Positions 1-9,678 are shown, counted from the stretch's first letter. The stretch is 64,000 nt of DNA from Bacteroidota bacterium (GCA_029573235.1 JAKQGX010000004.1:33201-97200); one strand, 5' to 3'. The notes: generated by a model not told the origin, from the letters alone. Translations and numbers: made by a program.

Positions 1-213
1 GGAACAGGTATTACTGTAGTGCACCATTCGCCGGCAGTAGCAGGAGACGAAGTAGTTTTTACCGCCACTCTCACTGCTGTTAATGGCAACGAAGTAGTAA
101 CGGAATATATAGCACAAGTGGGTAATCGAATTATCGCAACCGGCGAGCAAAAGCAAAAAATAGTCTTAAAAGAAAAGCTGAACCAGTTGTTTGAACAACT
201 GAGGCAAGCATAG
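1..213 (+). CDS. Thioesterase family protein (hotdog fold), C-terminal part
   Basis: Only the last 70 codons are inside the window; the frame is open from base 1, so the start lies upstream. The visible part has the pattern of the FlK-like acyl-CoA thioesterase family: a His-His-Ser segment, a Gly-Asp-Glu-Val strand, a strand around Gly-Asn-Glu-Val, and a late Gly-Glu-Gln-Lys-Gln-Lys strand followed by a charged C-terminal helix. Such enzymes hydrolyse acyl-CoA thioesters in the cytoplasm; the substrate cannot be told. It converges on the M16 protease gene, with a hairpin between them. The family call is moderate because the catalytic N-terminal half is missing. Confidence 0.6.
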   Translation, partial: GTGITVVHHSPAVAGDEVVFTATLTAVNGNEVVTEYIAQVGNRIIATGEQKQKIVLKEKLNQLFEQLRQA

Positions 214-282
214 TAAAAAGGTCATTGCACACTTCCACTTTATTAGATATTCCAAAAATGAAAACAGCGTATACTCACAAAA

Positions 283-313
283 CAAATGCGCTTCAGTAAT
301 CGAAGCGCATTTG
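283..313. terminator. Hairpin between convergent genes
   Basis: A perfect 12-bp stem (283-294 with 302-313) around a 7-nt loop lies between the thioesterase and the oppositely oriented M16 protease gene. There is no clear T-run on either side, so it may act as a 3'-end protecting or bidirectional stop structure rather than a classic intrinsic terminator. Confidence 0.5.
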
Positions 314-342
314 CATAAATGACTAAATTCCTTTGACGTTTA

Positions 343-3141
343 CTATTTTTCCGGCATCATCAACGCACGAATCAGGTTTTTGTTGATAAGGTATTTATTA
401 GCCACTTTAGTAAGGGTATCCGGTGTGATGGCATTAATGCGTGCTTCCAGGTTTAGAATATTAGCCGAAGGCAATCCATATTGTTGGTATTTGCTGAGGC
501 TGGACAACCAATAGCTATTCGTCTTTACCCCTACTTTATATTTTTGAATTGAGGTTTCCGTTGCCTTCTTCAGTTCTTCTGCTTGGATATTTCCGGGCTT
601 TTTCACTGTTTCAATTATTTCGCTAAAGGCATTTTGCACCTTTGCAACATTCTCGGGGCCACAAGGCAAGTAGCTTTGCATTGAGAATTTTTCTTTGGGA
701 AATTTCTGCAACCTAAAGCCAACACCACCACCATATATAGCACTCATTTTCTCACGAATGGTATCGGTGATACGGTTGTTCACCACTTCTGTCAATAGGC
801 TTAAGGCTAGTTCGTCTTGCTGTACATAAGGTGTGTAAAAGAAGGCAATATCCGTTACTGTGCTCTTAGGTTCGGTGCCGGCATGTGCTGTAAATTGGTG
901 AACACCGGTTATTGGTTCAATGCCAAGGTCTTTATACTTGTTGGCAACCACTTTGCTTCCAAGCCCACCAATATATTTCTCTACAAGTCCTTTAAATTCT
1001 TTTTCAGGAATGCTGCCTACGAAGAAATAATTCATGCCATTGGCTGTATTGAAACGCTGGTTGTAAAAGGCAACAGCATGATCCATATTTATAGCTTCAT
1101 AGTCTTGCGCTGTAGGTATTTCTTTTACACGAGGATTATTTCGGTACATAAAATTATTAAGCGTATCACCGAAATAGCTTTCCGGATTGGATTTGAGCTG
1201 TGCTATTAGTTGAATTTGTCTGTCCTTAAACGACTGAAACGCATCTGCATCTTTACGGGGCGAGGTACTTTTTAAGTAAAGCAATTGCAAAGCGGTTTCT
1301 AAATCTTTCACTGTAGAGCTGCCTCTTACATAATCGCCGTTCATGTCCAGCCAAGTACTTACATTAACGGTTTTGCCTTGTAAGAATTTTTGCAAATCGG
1401 TGCTGGAGAATGCACCATATCCCATCTCATCTACTACATTATTGGAATAGTCAGCACTTTGATAATCGGTACCGGTATAGGTAGATGACCCACCCCAACG
1501 GTATCCGGAGAAAATAATTTCATCGTTTTTGAAATCCGTTTTCTTGTACGTCACTTTTGCGCCATTGCTGAGTGTCCATGTTGTTGTTTGGATGATTGCG
1601 TCTTTCACTTCCTTCACTACCTTGCCGGGCTTGGGTTGTTGTGCCAACAATTGTTTGGGAAGTTCTTTTTCTTGATAAGCGGTCACCTCTGCTTTCAAAC
1701 TATTATCTACATAAGATTGTACTTGTGCATCAGTTGGCAAGTTGTCAGCTGCTTTGGTAGTTACTAAAGCAAAGTAGCGCTTGTCAATATCAATCTTATC
1801 TTTTTGTTTGTTGACTTCATCCAATGTAATGGTTGGAAGCTTTTCTTTTACAAATTGATATTCCCATTCAATACCGGGTACACATTCATTGGTGAGAAAA
1901 TGGCGCACCAATTCATCTACTTTTGTTTTGGATTCAGTCTTGTCTCTTTCATTGTACATCTTCTCGTAGCCTGCTAATAAGGTGGCTTTCGCACGCTCTA
2001 ATTCTGATGCTGTAAAGCCGAATTTTTTTACTTTCACGGCTTCTTTTACGATGGCTTCTATAGCCGGTTCTATTTTGTCGTTACCACAGATAGCAGCTAG
2101 TTGAAAGTTTTCGGTAAAACGTGCAAAACCGCCACCAAAGCCACCAAAGCCAAAGATAAAGGGAGGGTTTGGAGCTGACTTCAATTCATCCAAGCGAGCA
2201 GCAAGCATGGCATTAAATAGGTTTTGTTCTACCTCATCCAAATAGCCTGCTGCGGTAGTTGCCGGATGCTTAGAAACCGTATTTCCAATTACCTGAACCA
2301 TGGTATAGGGTTGCTCTTTATCACTCACGACCATCGCTTTACTAGCGGTGCGGGAGGGGATTTCAAAGCTTTGCGGACGGGGACGTTCGTTGGTGGGGTT
2401 TTTAAATCCGGAGAATTTTTCTTTTATCAATCGCTCTGCTTCCGCCGGTTCTATATCACCCACTACCATTACGGCTTGCAAATTGGGACGGTACCAATCA
2501 CGGTAAAAACGCTTAATCGCATCGTGTTTAAAGGTTTTTAATAATTCTTCATCACCAATGGGCAATCTTTTTGCATACAACGAGCCATTCAAGTATTCGG
2601 GAAGCCACTTCTTCATCATGCGGTCACCGGCACCTTTACCCAAACGGCTTTCTTCCAATACCACACTTCTTTCTTTGTCGATGTCATCATTTTCAAGCAA
2701 GGCTGCTCCCGACCAATCAGCTAATATCTGGAACCCTTGTTCTATTTTTTTCTTATCGTCTGCAGGTATTGGGAGGATATATACGGTTTCATCAAAACTG
2801 GTATAGGCATTCAAATCAGCACCAAATTCCACACCTATGCTTTGCAAATAATGCACCACTTCGTTTTTAGGAAAATGCTTAGAGCCATTGAAGTTCATGT
2901 GCTCCAAGAGATGCGCCAAACCTAATTGGTCATTATCTTCCAAGATAGAGCCGGCATTAACCGCCAGACGTAGTTCAATTTTCTTTTCAGGCTTTTTGTT
3001 TTGAACAATGAAGTACTTCAATCCATTGGGCAGTTGTCCCGTTTTGATGTTGCTATTCATCGGAATCTTGTCTGTCTGCCCAACCGATAAGAAAGGCAAC
3101 AACATCAAAAATCCGCATAGCAAACTAATGTAACGTTTCAT
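343..3141 (-). CDS. M16 family zinc metalloprotease, secreted
   Basis: A 932-residue pitrilysin/insulinase-type peptidase. The zinc motif HLLEH is at residues 77-81, in the N-terminal catalytic M16 domain; a second, inactive M16-like half follows, as in two-domain family members. The N-terminus has a basic start, a hydrophobic stretch and a Gln after Gly, typical of an exported Bacteroidota protein, so it probably acts in the periplasm or outer membrane on peptides. I chose the Met at 3141, not the upstream in-frame Met at 3177: the signal peptide begins there, and a TAcaTTTG -7 box at 3166-3173 would start transcription downstream of the longer start. It is a single gene between convergent and divergent neighbours. 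Substrate unknown. Confidence 0.9.
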   Translation of the reverse strand: MKRYISLLCGFLMLLPFLSVGQTDKIPMNSNIKTGQLPNGLKYFIVQNKKPEKKIELRLAVNAGSILEDNDQLGLAHLLEHMNFNGSKHFPKNEVVHYLQSIGVEFGADLNAYTSFDETVYILPIPADDKKKIEQGFQILADWSGAALLENDDIDKERSVVLEESRLGKGAGDRMMKKWLPEYLNGSLYAKRLPIGDEELLKTFKHDAIKRFYRDWYRPNLQAVMVVGDIEPAEAERLIKEKFSGFKNPTNERPRPQSFEIPSRTASKAMVVSDKEQPYTMVQVIGNTVSKHPATTAAGYLDEVEQNLFNAMLAARLDELKSAPNPPFIFGFGGFGGGFARFTENFQLAAICGNDKIEPAIEAIVKEAVKVKKFGFTASELERAKATLLAGYEKMYNERDKTESKTKVDELVRHFLTNECVPGIEWEYQFVKEKLPTITLDEVNKQKDKIDIDKRYFALVTTKAADNLPTDAQVQSYVDNSLKAEVTAYQEKELPKQLLAQQPKPGKVVKEVKDAIIQTTTWTLSNGAKVTYKKTDFKNDEIIFSGYRWGGSSTYTGTDYQSADYSNNVVDEMGYGAFSSTDLQKFLQGKTVNVSTWLDMNGDYVRGSSTVKDLETALQLLYLKSTSPRKDADAFQSFKDRQIQLIAQLKSNPESYFGDTLNNFMYRNNPRVKEIPTAQDYEAINMDHAVAFYNQRFNTANGMNYFFVGSIPEKEFKGLVEKYIGGLGSKVVANKYKDLGIEPITGVHQFTAHAGTEPKSTVTDIAFFYTPYVQQDELALSLLTEVVNNRITDTIREKMSAIYGGGVGFRLQKFPKEKFSMQSYLPCGPENVAKVQNAFSEIIETVKKPGNIQAEELKKATETSIQKYKVGVKTNSYWLSSLSKYQQYGLPSANILNLEARINAITPDTLTKVANKYLINKNLIRALMMPEK

Positions 3142-3165
3142 GTAAAATGTGTTTTTTTGAAAGGG

Positions 3166-3173
3166 CAAATGTA
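3166..3173 (-). promoter_or_regulatory. -7 box of the M16 protease gene
   Basis: On the minus strand this reads TACATTTG, a full match to the Bacteroidota -7 consensus TAnnTTTG. It lies about 25 nt before the chosen start codon and helps decide that start. Confidence 0.55.
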
Positions 3174-3304
3174 ACATAGCCTTTGCAGAGTTGCTCTTTT
3201 TATGATTTCTTTTTAACGAAGCGAGTCGAAAAACTATTTGTAAGAATCAATTTACATAGGATAGCAGGCAACAAAAAAGCCACCCGATGGGGCAGCTTTT
3301 GCAG

Positions 3305-3391
3305 CGGAGACGGCGAGATTCGAACTCGCGATACAGTTTCCCGTATACACACTTTCCAGGCGTGCTCCTTCAACCACTCGGACACGTCTCC
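3305..3391 (-). tRNA. tRNA-Ser (anticodon GGA)
   Basis: An 87-nt class II tRNA. The acceptor stem GGAGACG (3391-3385) pairs with CGTCTCC (3312-3306), with a G discriminator at 3305. The anticodon loop carries GGA (3355-3357 on the plus strand reads TCC). There is a long variable arm, as expected for serine tRNA, and a standard GTTCGAAT T-loop. CCA is not encoded. It reads UCC and UCU codons. Confidence 0.95.
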
Positions 3392-3526
3392 CGGTCAAAG
3401 GACGGCAAAGGTAACAGTAAATCATTTATTTCTTTAAATATTTTTTATGTTGATAGCATACGGCTTTTCTTGTTGTAAAACACATGAGGTTTGTATGATT
3501 CAATGACCTCTGATATCAAAGAAAAA

Positions 3527-3552
3527 CCCTCATACAAAATATTGCATGAGGG
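3527..3552 (-). terminator. Terminator downstream of pnp
   Basis: Inverted repeat 3527-3533 / 3546-3552 (CCCTCAT / ATGAGGG). On the minus strand it is followed by a T-run (plus-strand A-run 3522-3526). It is placed about 30 nt after the pnp stop codon. Confidence 0.7.
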
Positions 3553-3581
3553 CATTGTTATCCGATACCTTCGTTAAGATA

Positions 3582-5912
3582 TTACAACGTCAGGTCAGCA
3601 TCATTCTCAGGTATTGTATTGGTATTGGTTGCTTCTGGAGAATTTTGAGGAGTCCTTTCTTTATCATTTCTAAATTGACCTCTTGGGCGATCCTGTCCTT
3701 TTCTATCGAAGTCTTTGCGAGGTCCTTTTTCAGCATTGTCACGACGCTCTCTTTTTTCGGGTTCTACATATCCTTCGGGTTTTTCCATAAGCACCTTGCG
3801 GCTCAAACGAAGTTTACCGGTTTTTGGATCAGTACCCACCAATTTAATTTTCACTTTATCTCCTTCAGCTAATACGCCATCAAGTGTTTCTAATCGTTTC
3901 CAACTCACTTCAGAGATGTGCAATAAGCCTTGTTTGCCCGGCAAAAATTCGATAAAGGCACCAAATGCAACGACTGATTTTACAACGCCTTCATAGGTTT
4001 CACCAATTTCCGGAACAGCTACAATCCCTTTTATCCAGTTGAGCGCTTTATCAATGCTTTCTTTATTGGAAGAAAATACTTTTACGATGCCTTTGTTGTT
4101 TTCTTCTTCAATATTGATGGTCGCACCGGTTTCTCTTTGTATTTCTTGAATAATCTTACCGCCGGGTCCAATTACGGCACCAATAAACTCGCTGTCGATA
4201 ATAAGCTGCTCAATGCGAGGCGCATGTGGTTTCAGGTCTTCACGATGCAGCGGTAAAGTCTGATACATGGCATCAAGGATATGCAAGCGACCACGTTTAG
4301 CTTGTGCCAATGCTTGGCGCATCACATCCATGCTCAGTCCGTCCACTTTAATATCCATTTGAATGCCACATATACCATCACGAGTACCGGTCACTTTAAA
4401 ATCCATATCTCCCAAATGATCTTCGTCGCCCAAGATATCGGTTAACACAGCCCATTTACCATCTGATGCACGAGAGATTAAGCCCATGGCCACACCACCT
4501 ACGTGTTTAGGGAACGGCACACCGGCATCCATTAATGCCAATGAACCGGCGCAAACAGTAGCCATTGAAGAGGAACCATTAGACTCTAAGATATCAGAAA
4601 CAACACGTACGGTATATGGGAAGGAATCGCCGGGCATCATTTGCTCTAAGGAGCGCATTGCCAAGTTACCATGTCCCACTTCACGACGACCTGGGCCACG
4701 CATTGGCTTGGTTTCTCCGGTTGAGAAAGGCGGGAAATTGTAGTGTAGAATAAATTTTCGATAGTCTGAAGTAGCGGCACTTTCTACTAATAGTTCGTCA
4801 TTTGTAGTACCTAATGTAACGGTTGTTAGGGATTGGGTTTCGCCACGGGTAAATAAGGCGGACCCATGTGGAGAAGGCAAGATATCGGTTTCGATAGTCA
4901 AGGGGCGGACATCTTCTAGTCCACGTCCATCTAAGCGTCTTTGCTCATCCAATATCATGTTGCGTACGGTGTAGTACTGTAGGTCTTCTAAATATTTTTT
5001 AGCAAAAGAACGTGTTTCATCCGGTAATGTTTCTCCTTCTGCCAAGCCTTCAGAAAGATGCAACATTAAATCTTCTTGCAAAGCTTTATAAGCATCGCTA
5101 CGGTCGTGTTTTGCTGAGGCACTGCGCGCAATGGTTTTCATGCGCTCTCCGGCAAATGCTTCAACTGCTGCTTTTACGGTTTCGTTTTCTACCGCTTTGG
5201 TATAATCGCGTTTTTCGGGTGCGTTTATTTTTTCGCGAAGGGCTTGTTGTGCTTGTATCTGCGTACGAATGGCAGTATGCGCTGTTTCGATGGCCGTAAT
5301 GAGGTCTTCTTCATTACATTCTTTGGCATCGCCTTCCACCATCATAATATTTTTATCGGTAGCCGCAATGATAAAGTCCATGTCGGCATCTTTCATTTCT
5401 GTGCGTGTAGGGTTTACCAGATATTGTCCATTAACACGGGCAATTCTTACTTCAGAAATAATTTCTTGAATGGGTACATCTGATACGGCAAGAGCAGCAG
5501 AAGCAGCCAAACAAGCCAGTTGGTCAGGCATTACTTCCGGATCGGAAGAAATGAGGTACACTAATACTTGTACATCACACAAATAGTCTTCGGGAAATAG
5601 TGGACGTAGTGCGCGGTCTATCAAACGGGATATTAATACTTCATAATCGCTCAGGCGACCTTCTCTTTTAAAGAAAGAACCCGGTATGCGACCGGCAGAT
5701 GCAAATTTCTCTTGATAATCTACTGTCAATGGAAAAAAAGACTGCCCTGGTTTGGGTTCTTTTGCCGCTACTACAGTAGCCATTATCATACAATTGCCTT
5801 GACGCACTACTACGGCGCCATCAGCTTGGCGGGCAAAACGCCCTGTCTCTATGGAGATTTCTTTTCCGTCGTTCATCTGAAACGAAACGGAAATTGGTTG
5901 AGGAGTGTTCAT
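3582..5912 (-). CDS. pnp: Polyribonucleotide nucleotidyltransferase
   Basis: A 776-residue PNPase, a 3'-to-5' phosphorolytic exoribonuclease of RNA turnover in the cytoplasm. Two RNase PH domains (about 1-230 and 300-550) flank an all-helical linker. Then come a KH domain with the GxxG loop (IIGPGGKII, near 580) and an S1 domain (about 645-715). The last 60 residues are a charged, Arg/Asp/Asn-rich, probably disordered tail. Length is slightly above the usual ~710 because of this tail. The gene follows rpsO on the same strand, the conserved rpsO-pnp order. A 13-bp hairpin between the two genes could be a processing site. Confidence 0.97.
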   Translation of the reverse strand: MNTPQPISVSFQMNDGKEISIETGRFARQADGAVVVRQGNCMIMATVVAAKEPKPGQSFFPLTVDYQEKFASAGRIPGSFFKREGRLSDYEVLISRLIDRALRPLFPEDYLCDVQVLVYLISSDPEVMPDQLACLAASAALAVSDVPIQEIISEVRIARVNGQYLVNPTRTEMKDADMDFIIAATDKNIMMVEGDAKECNEEDLITAIETAHTAIRTQIQAQQALREKINAPEKRDYTKAVENETVKAAVEAFAGERMKTIARSASAKHDRSDAYKALQEDLMLHLSEGLAEGETLPDETRSFAKKYLEDLQYYTVRNMILDEQRRLDGRGLEDVRPLTIETDILPSPHGSALFTRGETQSLTTVTLGTTNDELLVESAATSDYRKFILHYNFPPFSTGETKPMRGPGRREVGHGNLAMRSLEQMMPGDSFPYTVRVVSDILESNGSSSMATVCAGSLALMDAGVPFPKHVGGVAMGLISRASDGKWAVLTDILGDEDHLGDMDFKVTGTRDGICGIQMDIKVDGLSMDVMRQALAQAKRGRLHILDAMYQTLPLHREDLKPHAPRIEQLIIDSEFIGAVIGPGGKIIQEIQRETGATINIEEENNKGIVKVFSSNKESIDKALNWIKGIVAVPEIGETYEGVVKSVVAFGAFIEFLPGKQGLLHISEVSWKRLETLDGVLAEGDKVKIKLVGTDPKTGKLRLSRKVLMEKPEGYVEPEKRERRDNAEKGPRKDFDRKGQDRPRGQFRNDKERTPQNSPEATNTNTIPENDADLTL

Positions 5913-5994
5913 GATTTTGTTTTTTTCAGCGAGAAACTGCCGAGTAAATACCAGCTAAGTATCGGCAGCCCACAGTTAAGATTACATCCAATAG

Positions 5995-6033
5995 CACAAT
6001 TCCCAACCGCATTTTATTTAGTTGGGAATTGTG
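5995..6033 (-). promoter_or_regulatory. Long hairpin between rpsO and pnp
   Basis: A perfect 13-bp stem (5995-6007 with 6021-6033) with a 13-nt loop, 19 nt after the rpsO stop and about 80 nt before pnp. There is no T-run on the minus strand. It could be the 3' end of rpsO mRNA or an RNase processing site in an rpsO-pnp transcript. Confidence 0.6.
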
Positions 6034-6051
6034 ATTAATCATTGTATATAG

Positions 6052-6324
6052 TTATTTACGGATACCTAATTTTTCAATCAAGGCACGGTATCCTTGCAGG
6101 TTCGTACGGCTCATGTACTGCAATAGTCTTTTACGACGACCTACCAATTGCATTAAACCACGGTGTGTAGAGAAATCTTTTTTATTTTGCTTCAGGTGGT
6201 TAGAAATATGGTTGATACGTTCTGTCATTTGAGCGATTTGCACTTCTGTAGCGCCGGTGTTAGTTTCGCTGCCACCGTATGTTTTGTAAATGGTTGTCTT
6301 TTGTTTGCTAGATAAATGTGACAT
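6052..6324 (-). CDS. rpsO: 30S ribosomal protein S15
   Basis: A 90-residue S15, a primary 16S rRNA-binding protein of the small subunit. The pattern from Met-Ser-His-Leu through the conserved region ending near LVGRRKRLLQYM and the final RAL-IEKLGIRK is diagnostic. The in-frame Met at 6369 was rejected: a TACCTTTG -7 box (6344-6351, minus strand) lies between the two starts, and S15 is normally 88-90 residues. It sits upstream of pnp on the same strand. Confidence 0.97.
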   Translation of the reverse strand: MSHLSSKQKTTIYKTYGGSETNTGATEVQIAQMTERINHISNHLKQNKKDFSTHRGLMQLVGRRKRLLQYMSRTNLQGYRALIEKLGIRK

Positions 6325-6343
6325 TATATTATTTTTTCGTTTG

Positions 6344-6351
6344 CAAAGGTA
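6344..6351 (-). promoter_or_regulatory. -7 box of rpsO
   Basis: The minus strand reads TACCTTTG, an exact TAnnTTTG match, about 20 nt upstream of the rpsO start codon. Confidence 0.6.
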
Positions 6352-6618
6352 CAATAAATCATTATTCAATTCATTTTTATCAAAAAAATTTTGTTATTGA
6401 TAATCAACTTATTGTAAAACAAGTAAACCAATTAGTAAACCATATTCAGAAAAAAAAGAAGTAAGATAAGGAGGTCGTCCGGTAAAAAAAATCTGAACTA
6501 TAACAGAATTCTAACAGAAATGTTGCCCCCTCTTGCATCTATAAAACAATATGGTGGGTCTATACCATCTTCGACTATGAAAGAGAAATTATCTACGCCA
6601 TGCAACGATTTCATTTTT

Positions 6619-6626
6619 TACTTTTG
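6619..6626 (+). promoter_or_regulatory. -7 box of the small membrane protein gene
   Basis: TACTTTTG matches TAnnTTTG exactly. The first ATG after the predicted transcription start is 6643, which fixes the start of the next gene. Confidence 0.5.
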
Positions 6627-6642
6627 CGCATTATTACTACTC

Positions 6643-6888
6643 ATGACATCAAACACACAAGACAACCTTCCACGCCGTAGCAATATGGAAAAGATTCAAA
6701 TCCCTCTTCATTTAGGAATGGGCTTTTTATACATCGTAATAGGGCTGATGGTTCTCTACATTAAATACTTCGGCTCAATGGCATTATCATCCAGTATAGC
6801 CTACTTTTTAGGCTCTATGCTTTTGTTATATGGTTGCTTTCGCATTTGGAGAGGCATTACAATGATGCGTCAGCAGACCAAACGATAA
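6643..6888 (+). CDS. Small two-helix membrane protein, unknown function
   Basis: An 81-residue protein not recognised as a named family. A short polar N-terminus is followed by two hydrophobic helices (about 22-42 and 47-65) and a basic C-terminus (RIWRGI...RQQTKR), suggesting an inner-membrane hairpin with both ends in the cytoplasm. The start at 6643 is chosen because a -7 box lies just upstream; the frame is open further upstream to 6520, but that part has no protein-like character. It is followed by a PstS-like lipoprotein gene on the same strand, about 60 nt away, and may be co-transcribed with it. Confidence 0.6.
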   Translation: MTSNTQDNLPRRSNMEKIQIPLHLGMGFLYIVIGLMVLYIKYFGSMALSSSIAYFLGSMLLLYGCFRIWRGITMMRQQTKR

Positions 6889-6949
6889 AGTCGTTAAATT
6901 CCTGTTACGCAAAATAGCAACCCGTAAAAATCATTTAAAATTGCACTTT

Positions 6950-7858
6950 ATGAAAATTGTGTCTCCATATGGACTTCTATTCCTTGGTAGCCTTTTCCTT
7001 TTGGGGTGCCGCGATAATGCCCCCCAACAAGCTACGGATACTTTAAGCAGCGGCACAATCCGCATTTCGGCAGACGAAACTTTTCGCCCAATTATTGAAG
7101 AACAAAAAAAGGTCTTTGATAGCAGTTTTCCGGATGCTCATATTACTATTCAATACAAGTCGGAGTCGCAGTGCATACAAGATTTTATGAATGATAGTGT
7201 TAGGCTGGTATTGGTAACACGCGACCTTTCTGCAAATGAAAAAGCCGTTTGTGAACAGAAAAAAGTAGTGCCTACAACCCTGGCTATTGCCAAAGATGCG
7301 GTAGCCGTTATTGTTCACAAAGAAGCTGCTGATTCAGCATTTGGGATAGAAGAGTTGAAAGGAATACTTACAGGTAGTTATAAGAAGAAATTCACCGTCG
7401 TATTTGACAACCAGGGTTCCAGTACGCTTCGGTATATGATGGATTCCATACTACAGAACCAACCCCTTGGCGCCAATGTATTTGCCGCAAAAGGTAACGA
7501 TTCGGTGTTGGCATATGTAGCAAAAAATCCCGATGCTATTGGTTTTGTAGGCGTAAGCTATGTATCAGACTTCAGTGATCCCGAGGGTCTGGCGTTTACT
7601 AGTTCCGTACGAGTGGCTGCCATTTACAACGACAGCTTACAACAGTACTTCAAGCCCTACCAAGCCTATATTGCTCCCAACTATTATCCCCTCACCCGAA
7701 ATTTGTTTTACATTAATAGAGAAACTTACCCCGGTCTTGGCACAGGCTTTGCAAATTTCTTAGCCAAGGAGCGTGGACAATTAATATTTAAACAAGCTCG
7801 TTTATTCCCTTTACGAACCAATATTATTTTCAGAGACGCACAACTCAACACTCGATAA
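6950..7858 (+). CDS. PstS-like periplasmic substrate-binding lipoprotein
   Basis: 302 residues. It starts with a lipoprotein signal (hydrophobic stretch ending in Leu-Leu-Gly-Cys), then a PBP-like domain of the phosphate-binding (PstS) type: an early ISADETFRPIIEE segment, a region with 'LVTRDLSANEKA', and a Gly-Ser-Ser-Thr turn near the middle, where PstS binds phosphate oxyanions. The TTG nine bases upstream is less likely than the ATG at 6950. No pstCAB transport genes are nearby; in Bacteroidota such proteins often sit beside TPR genes, as here. Its role could be phosphate sensing, or binding another ligand. Confidence 0.75.
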   Translation: MKIVSPYGLLFLGSLFLLGCRDNAPQQATDTLSSGTIRISADETFRPIIEEQKKVFDSSFPDAHITIQYKSESQCIQDFMNDSVRLVLVTRDLSANEKAVCEQKKVVPTTLAIAKDAVAVIVHKEAADSAFGIEELKGILTGSYKKKFTVVFDNQGSSTLRYMMDSILQNQPLGANVFAAKGNDSVLAYVAKNPDAIGFVGVSYVSDFSDPEGLAFTSSVRVAAIYNDSLQQYFKPYQAYIAPNYYPLTRNLFYINRETYPGLGTGFANFLAKERGQLIFKQARLFPLRTNIIFRDAQLNTR

Positions 7859-7901
7859 TTTACTTACCAACATTCATATTTGTAGAACCATGTATAGAAC
7901 C

Positions 7902-9473
7902 ATGAAACAACCAATCATAATTGTAGCGGCTTTATCGTTGAGCCTGCAAGCTACAGCACAATCGCTGGAAGAAGGCATTAAAATGTATCATTACGAACGA
8001 TACGAGTCTGCCAAAAAAATTCTAACCCCGCTTGCGGCTAGTAACCCTATTGCCAATTACTATTTAGGACTTTCTGAACTGGGAGTTGAAAACACGTCTG
8101 CAGCTCAAGCCATCTTTTCGAAATATGCTGATGATGCCGCCAACCAATCCGGTATGGCTCGCATAGCCTTTGCCAACGGCAATGCCGCCGAGGGACAAAG
8201 ACTAGCAAAAATGGTAGCCGATAAAGCCAAGAAAAAAGAGTGGGAACCTTTGAAATATGCTGCAGATGCCATTACTTACTCAGAAGGTAGCGACAAACAA
8301 ACTGCTATTGACTGGTATAAAACTGCGTTAACCAAAGCAGACAACACCCCGTTGCGTTTAGCATTGGGTGATGCTTACCGTCAAATAATCGGTGGCGGTG
8401 GAGAAGCCATGAACAACTATGAGCGAGTTACCACAAAAGAACCAAATAATTCACTAGCTTTTTCTAAAATAGGAGCGCTTTGGTATGCCGCTAAGAACTA
8501 TAAGCTGGCACTTGAAAACTACAATAAAGCCAAAGAGGCAGACCCCAACAACCCACTACCCTACCGCGATTTAGCGAATGCTTATTTCTGGACGGGCAAA
8601 TACGATCTTGCCAAGCATAACATTGAGCATTACCTTTCCTTGTCGGATAAATCAATCGATGACCAAATACAATATGCCAATATTTTGTACTTGAGCAAGG
8701 ATTATCCCGGAGCCATCAATAAGGTAAATGAACTCATTCAATCCGGCGTTTCAAAACCGGGATTCTACGGAATTCTTGCCTATAGCCAATTGGAAACAAA
8801 AGATACCGCTAATGCCTTGGTGAACGTGCGTAAATATTTCTCAATGCAAAAACCGGAAAAGATATTCCCTTCCGATTTTATCAATTATGGTAAAATACTC
8901 CTCGCCAATAATCAAGCGGACTCTGCCAACAACTATTTCAGTAAAGCTATTGCTGCCGATACGGCTAAAGACAAATCGGAACGCTATCGGGAAATTGCTG
9001 AAGGATTTAAAAGCCTGAAAACAACAGAAGGCTATGCCAAAGCTGGTGAATGGTACGGCAAAATAATTGCCGAAAACCCACAGGCGAAAGCCCTTGATTA
9101 TTTTTACACCGGTTTCTATAGCTACTACTCCAAAAATTATACGGCTGCTGCCGGTGCGTTTGAACAAATGGAGGCCAAATTTCCCGACCAGCCATCTGCT
9201 ATTTACTGGAGAGCCAGAGTAGCATCCGCACAAGACGAAGAAGCCAAAAAAGGAACTGCGACATCATATTACGAAAAATGGTTACAAACTACTGTAGCGG
9301 GTTATGAAAAAAAGAATGCAGACCTAATGTATGCATACCAATACTTAGCATTGTACTATTATAACACCGGCGACAAAGCCAGCATGAATACATACTTGTC
9401 CAAAATAGAAGCCATAGAACCCGGCAACGCTTTCTTAAAACAAATGAAAGACTTGGGAAAAAAGAAAGGCTAA
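7902..9473 (+). CDS. TPR-repeat protein, exported
   Basis: 523 residues with a cleavable signal peptide (hydrophobic core, cleavage near TATAQS) followed by many tetratricopeptide-like helical pairs, clearest around residues 190-300 (ALENYNKAKEADPNNPLPYRDLA). It is probably a periplasmic scaffold. An ATG 12 nt upstream (7890) is in frame; 7902 gives the better signal peptide. The gene follows the PstS-like lipoprotein by about 40 nt, a pairing common in Bacteroidota genomes, and ends in its own terminator. Exact partners are unknown. Confidence 0.8.
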   Translation: MKQPIIIVAALSLSLQATAQSLEEGIKMYHYERYESAKKILTPLAASNPIANYYLGLSELGVENTSAAQAIFSKYADDAANQSGMARIAFANGNAAEGQRLAKMVADKAKKKEWEPLKYAADAITYSEGSDKQTAIDWYKTALTKADNTPLRLALGDAYRQIIGGGGEAMNNYERVTTKEPNNSLAFSKIGALWYAAKNYKLALENYNKAKEADPNNPLPYRDLANAYFWTGKYDLAKHNIEHYLSLSDKSIDDQIQYANILYLSKDYPGAINKVNELIQSGVSKPGFYGILAYSQLETKDTANALVNVRKYFSMQKPEKIFPSDFINYGKILLANNQADSANNYFSKAIAADTAKDKSERYREIAEGFKSLKTTEGYAKAGEWYGKIIAENPQAKALDYFYTGFYSYYSKNYTAAAGAFEQMEAKFPDQPSAIYWRARVASAQDEEAKKGTATSYYEKWLQTTVAGYEKKNADLMYAYQYLALYYYNTGDKASMNTYLSKIEAIEPGNAFLKQMKDLGKKKG

Positions 9474-9510
9474 TTAAAGTTTCTTACATAATTAAGAAAA
9501 CATTTTCTGA

Positions 9511-9546
9511 AGAGGGGCTACAAGTATTTGTAGCCTCTATATTTTT
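9511..9546 (+). terminator. Terminator after the TPR gene
   Basis: Stem 9511-9523 with 9528-9538 (one bulged base), followed by ATATTTTT. It lies 37 nt after the stop codon. The rest of 9474-9678 holds nothing else that I can identify. Confidence 0.75.
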
Positions 9547-9678
9547 GATGAAACTTTCAAAGTGTTTTCAATATACTGTACAATGCATGGCTTGTAACCA
9601 TAATAAGATTTAGATACTCTAATTGTATATTACCATCATTAAAAAGAAAAGAATTACTTAAACCAACACTATAAACAA

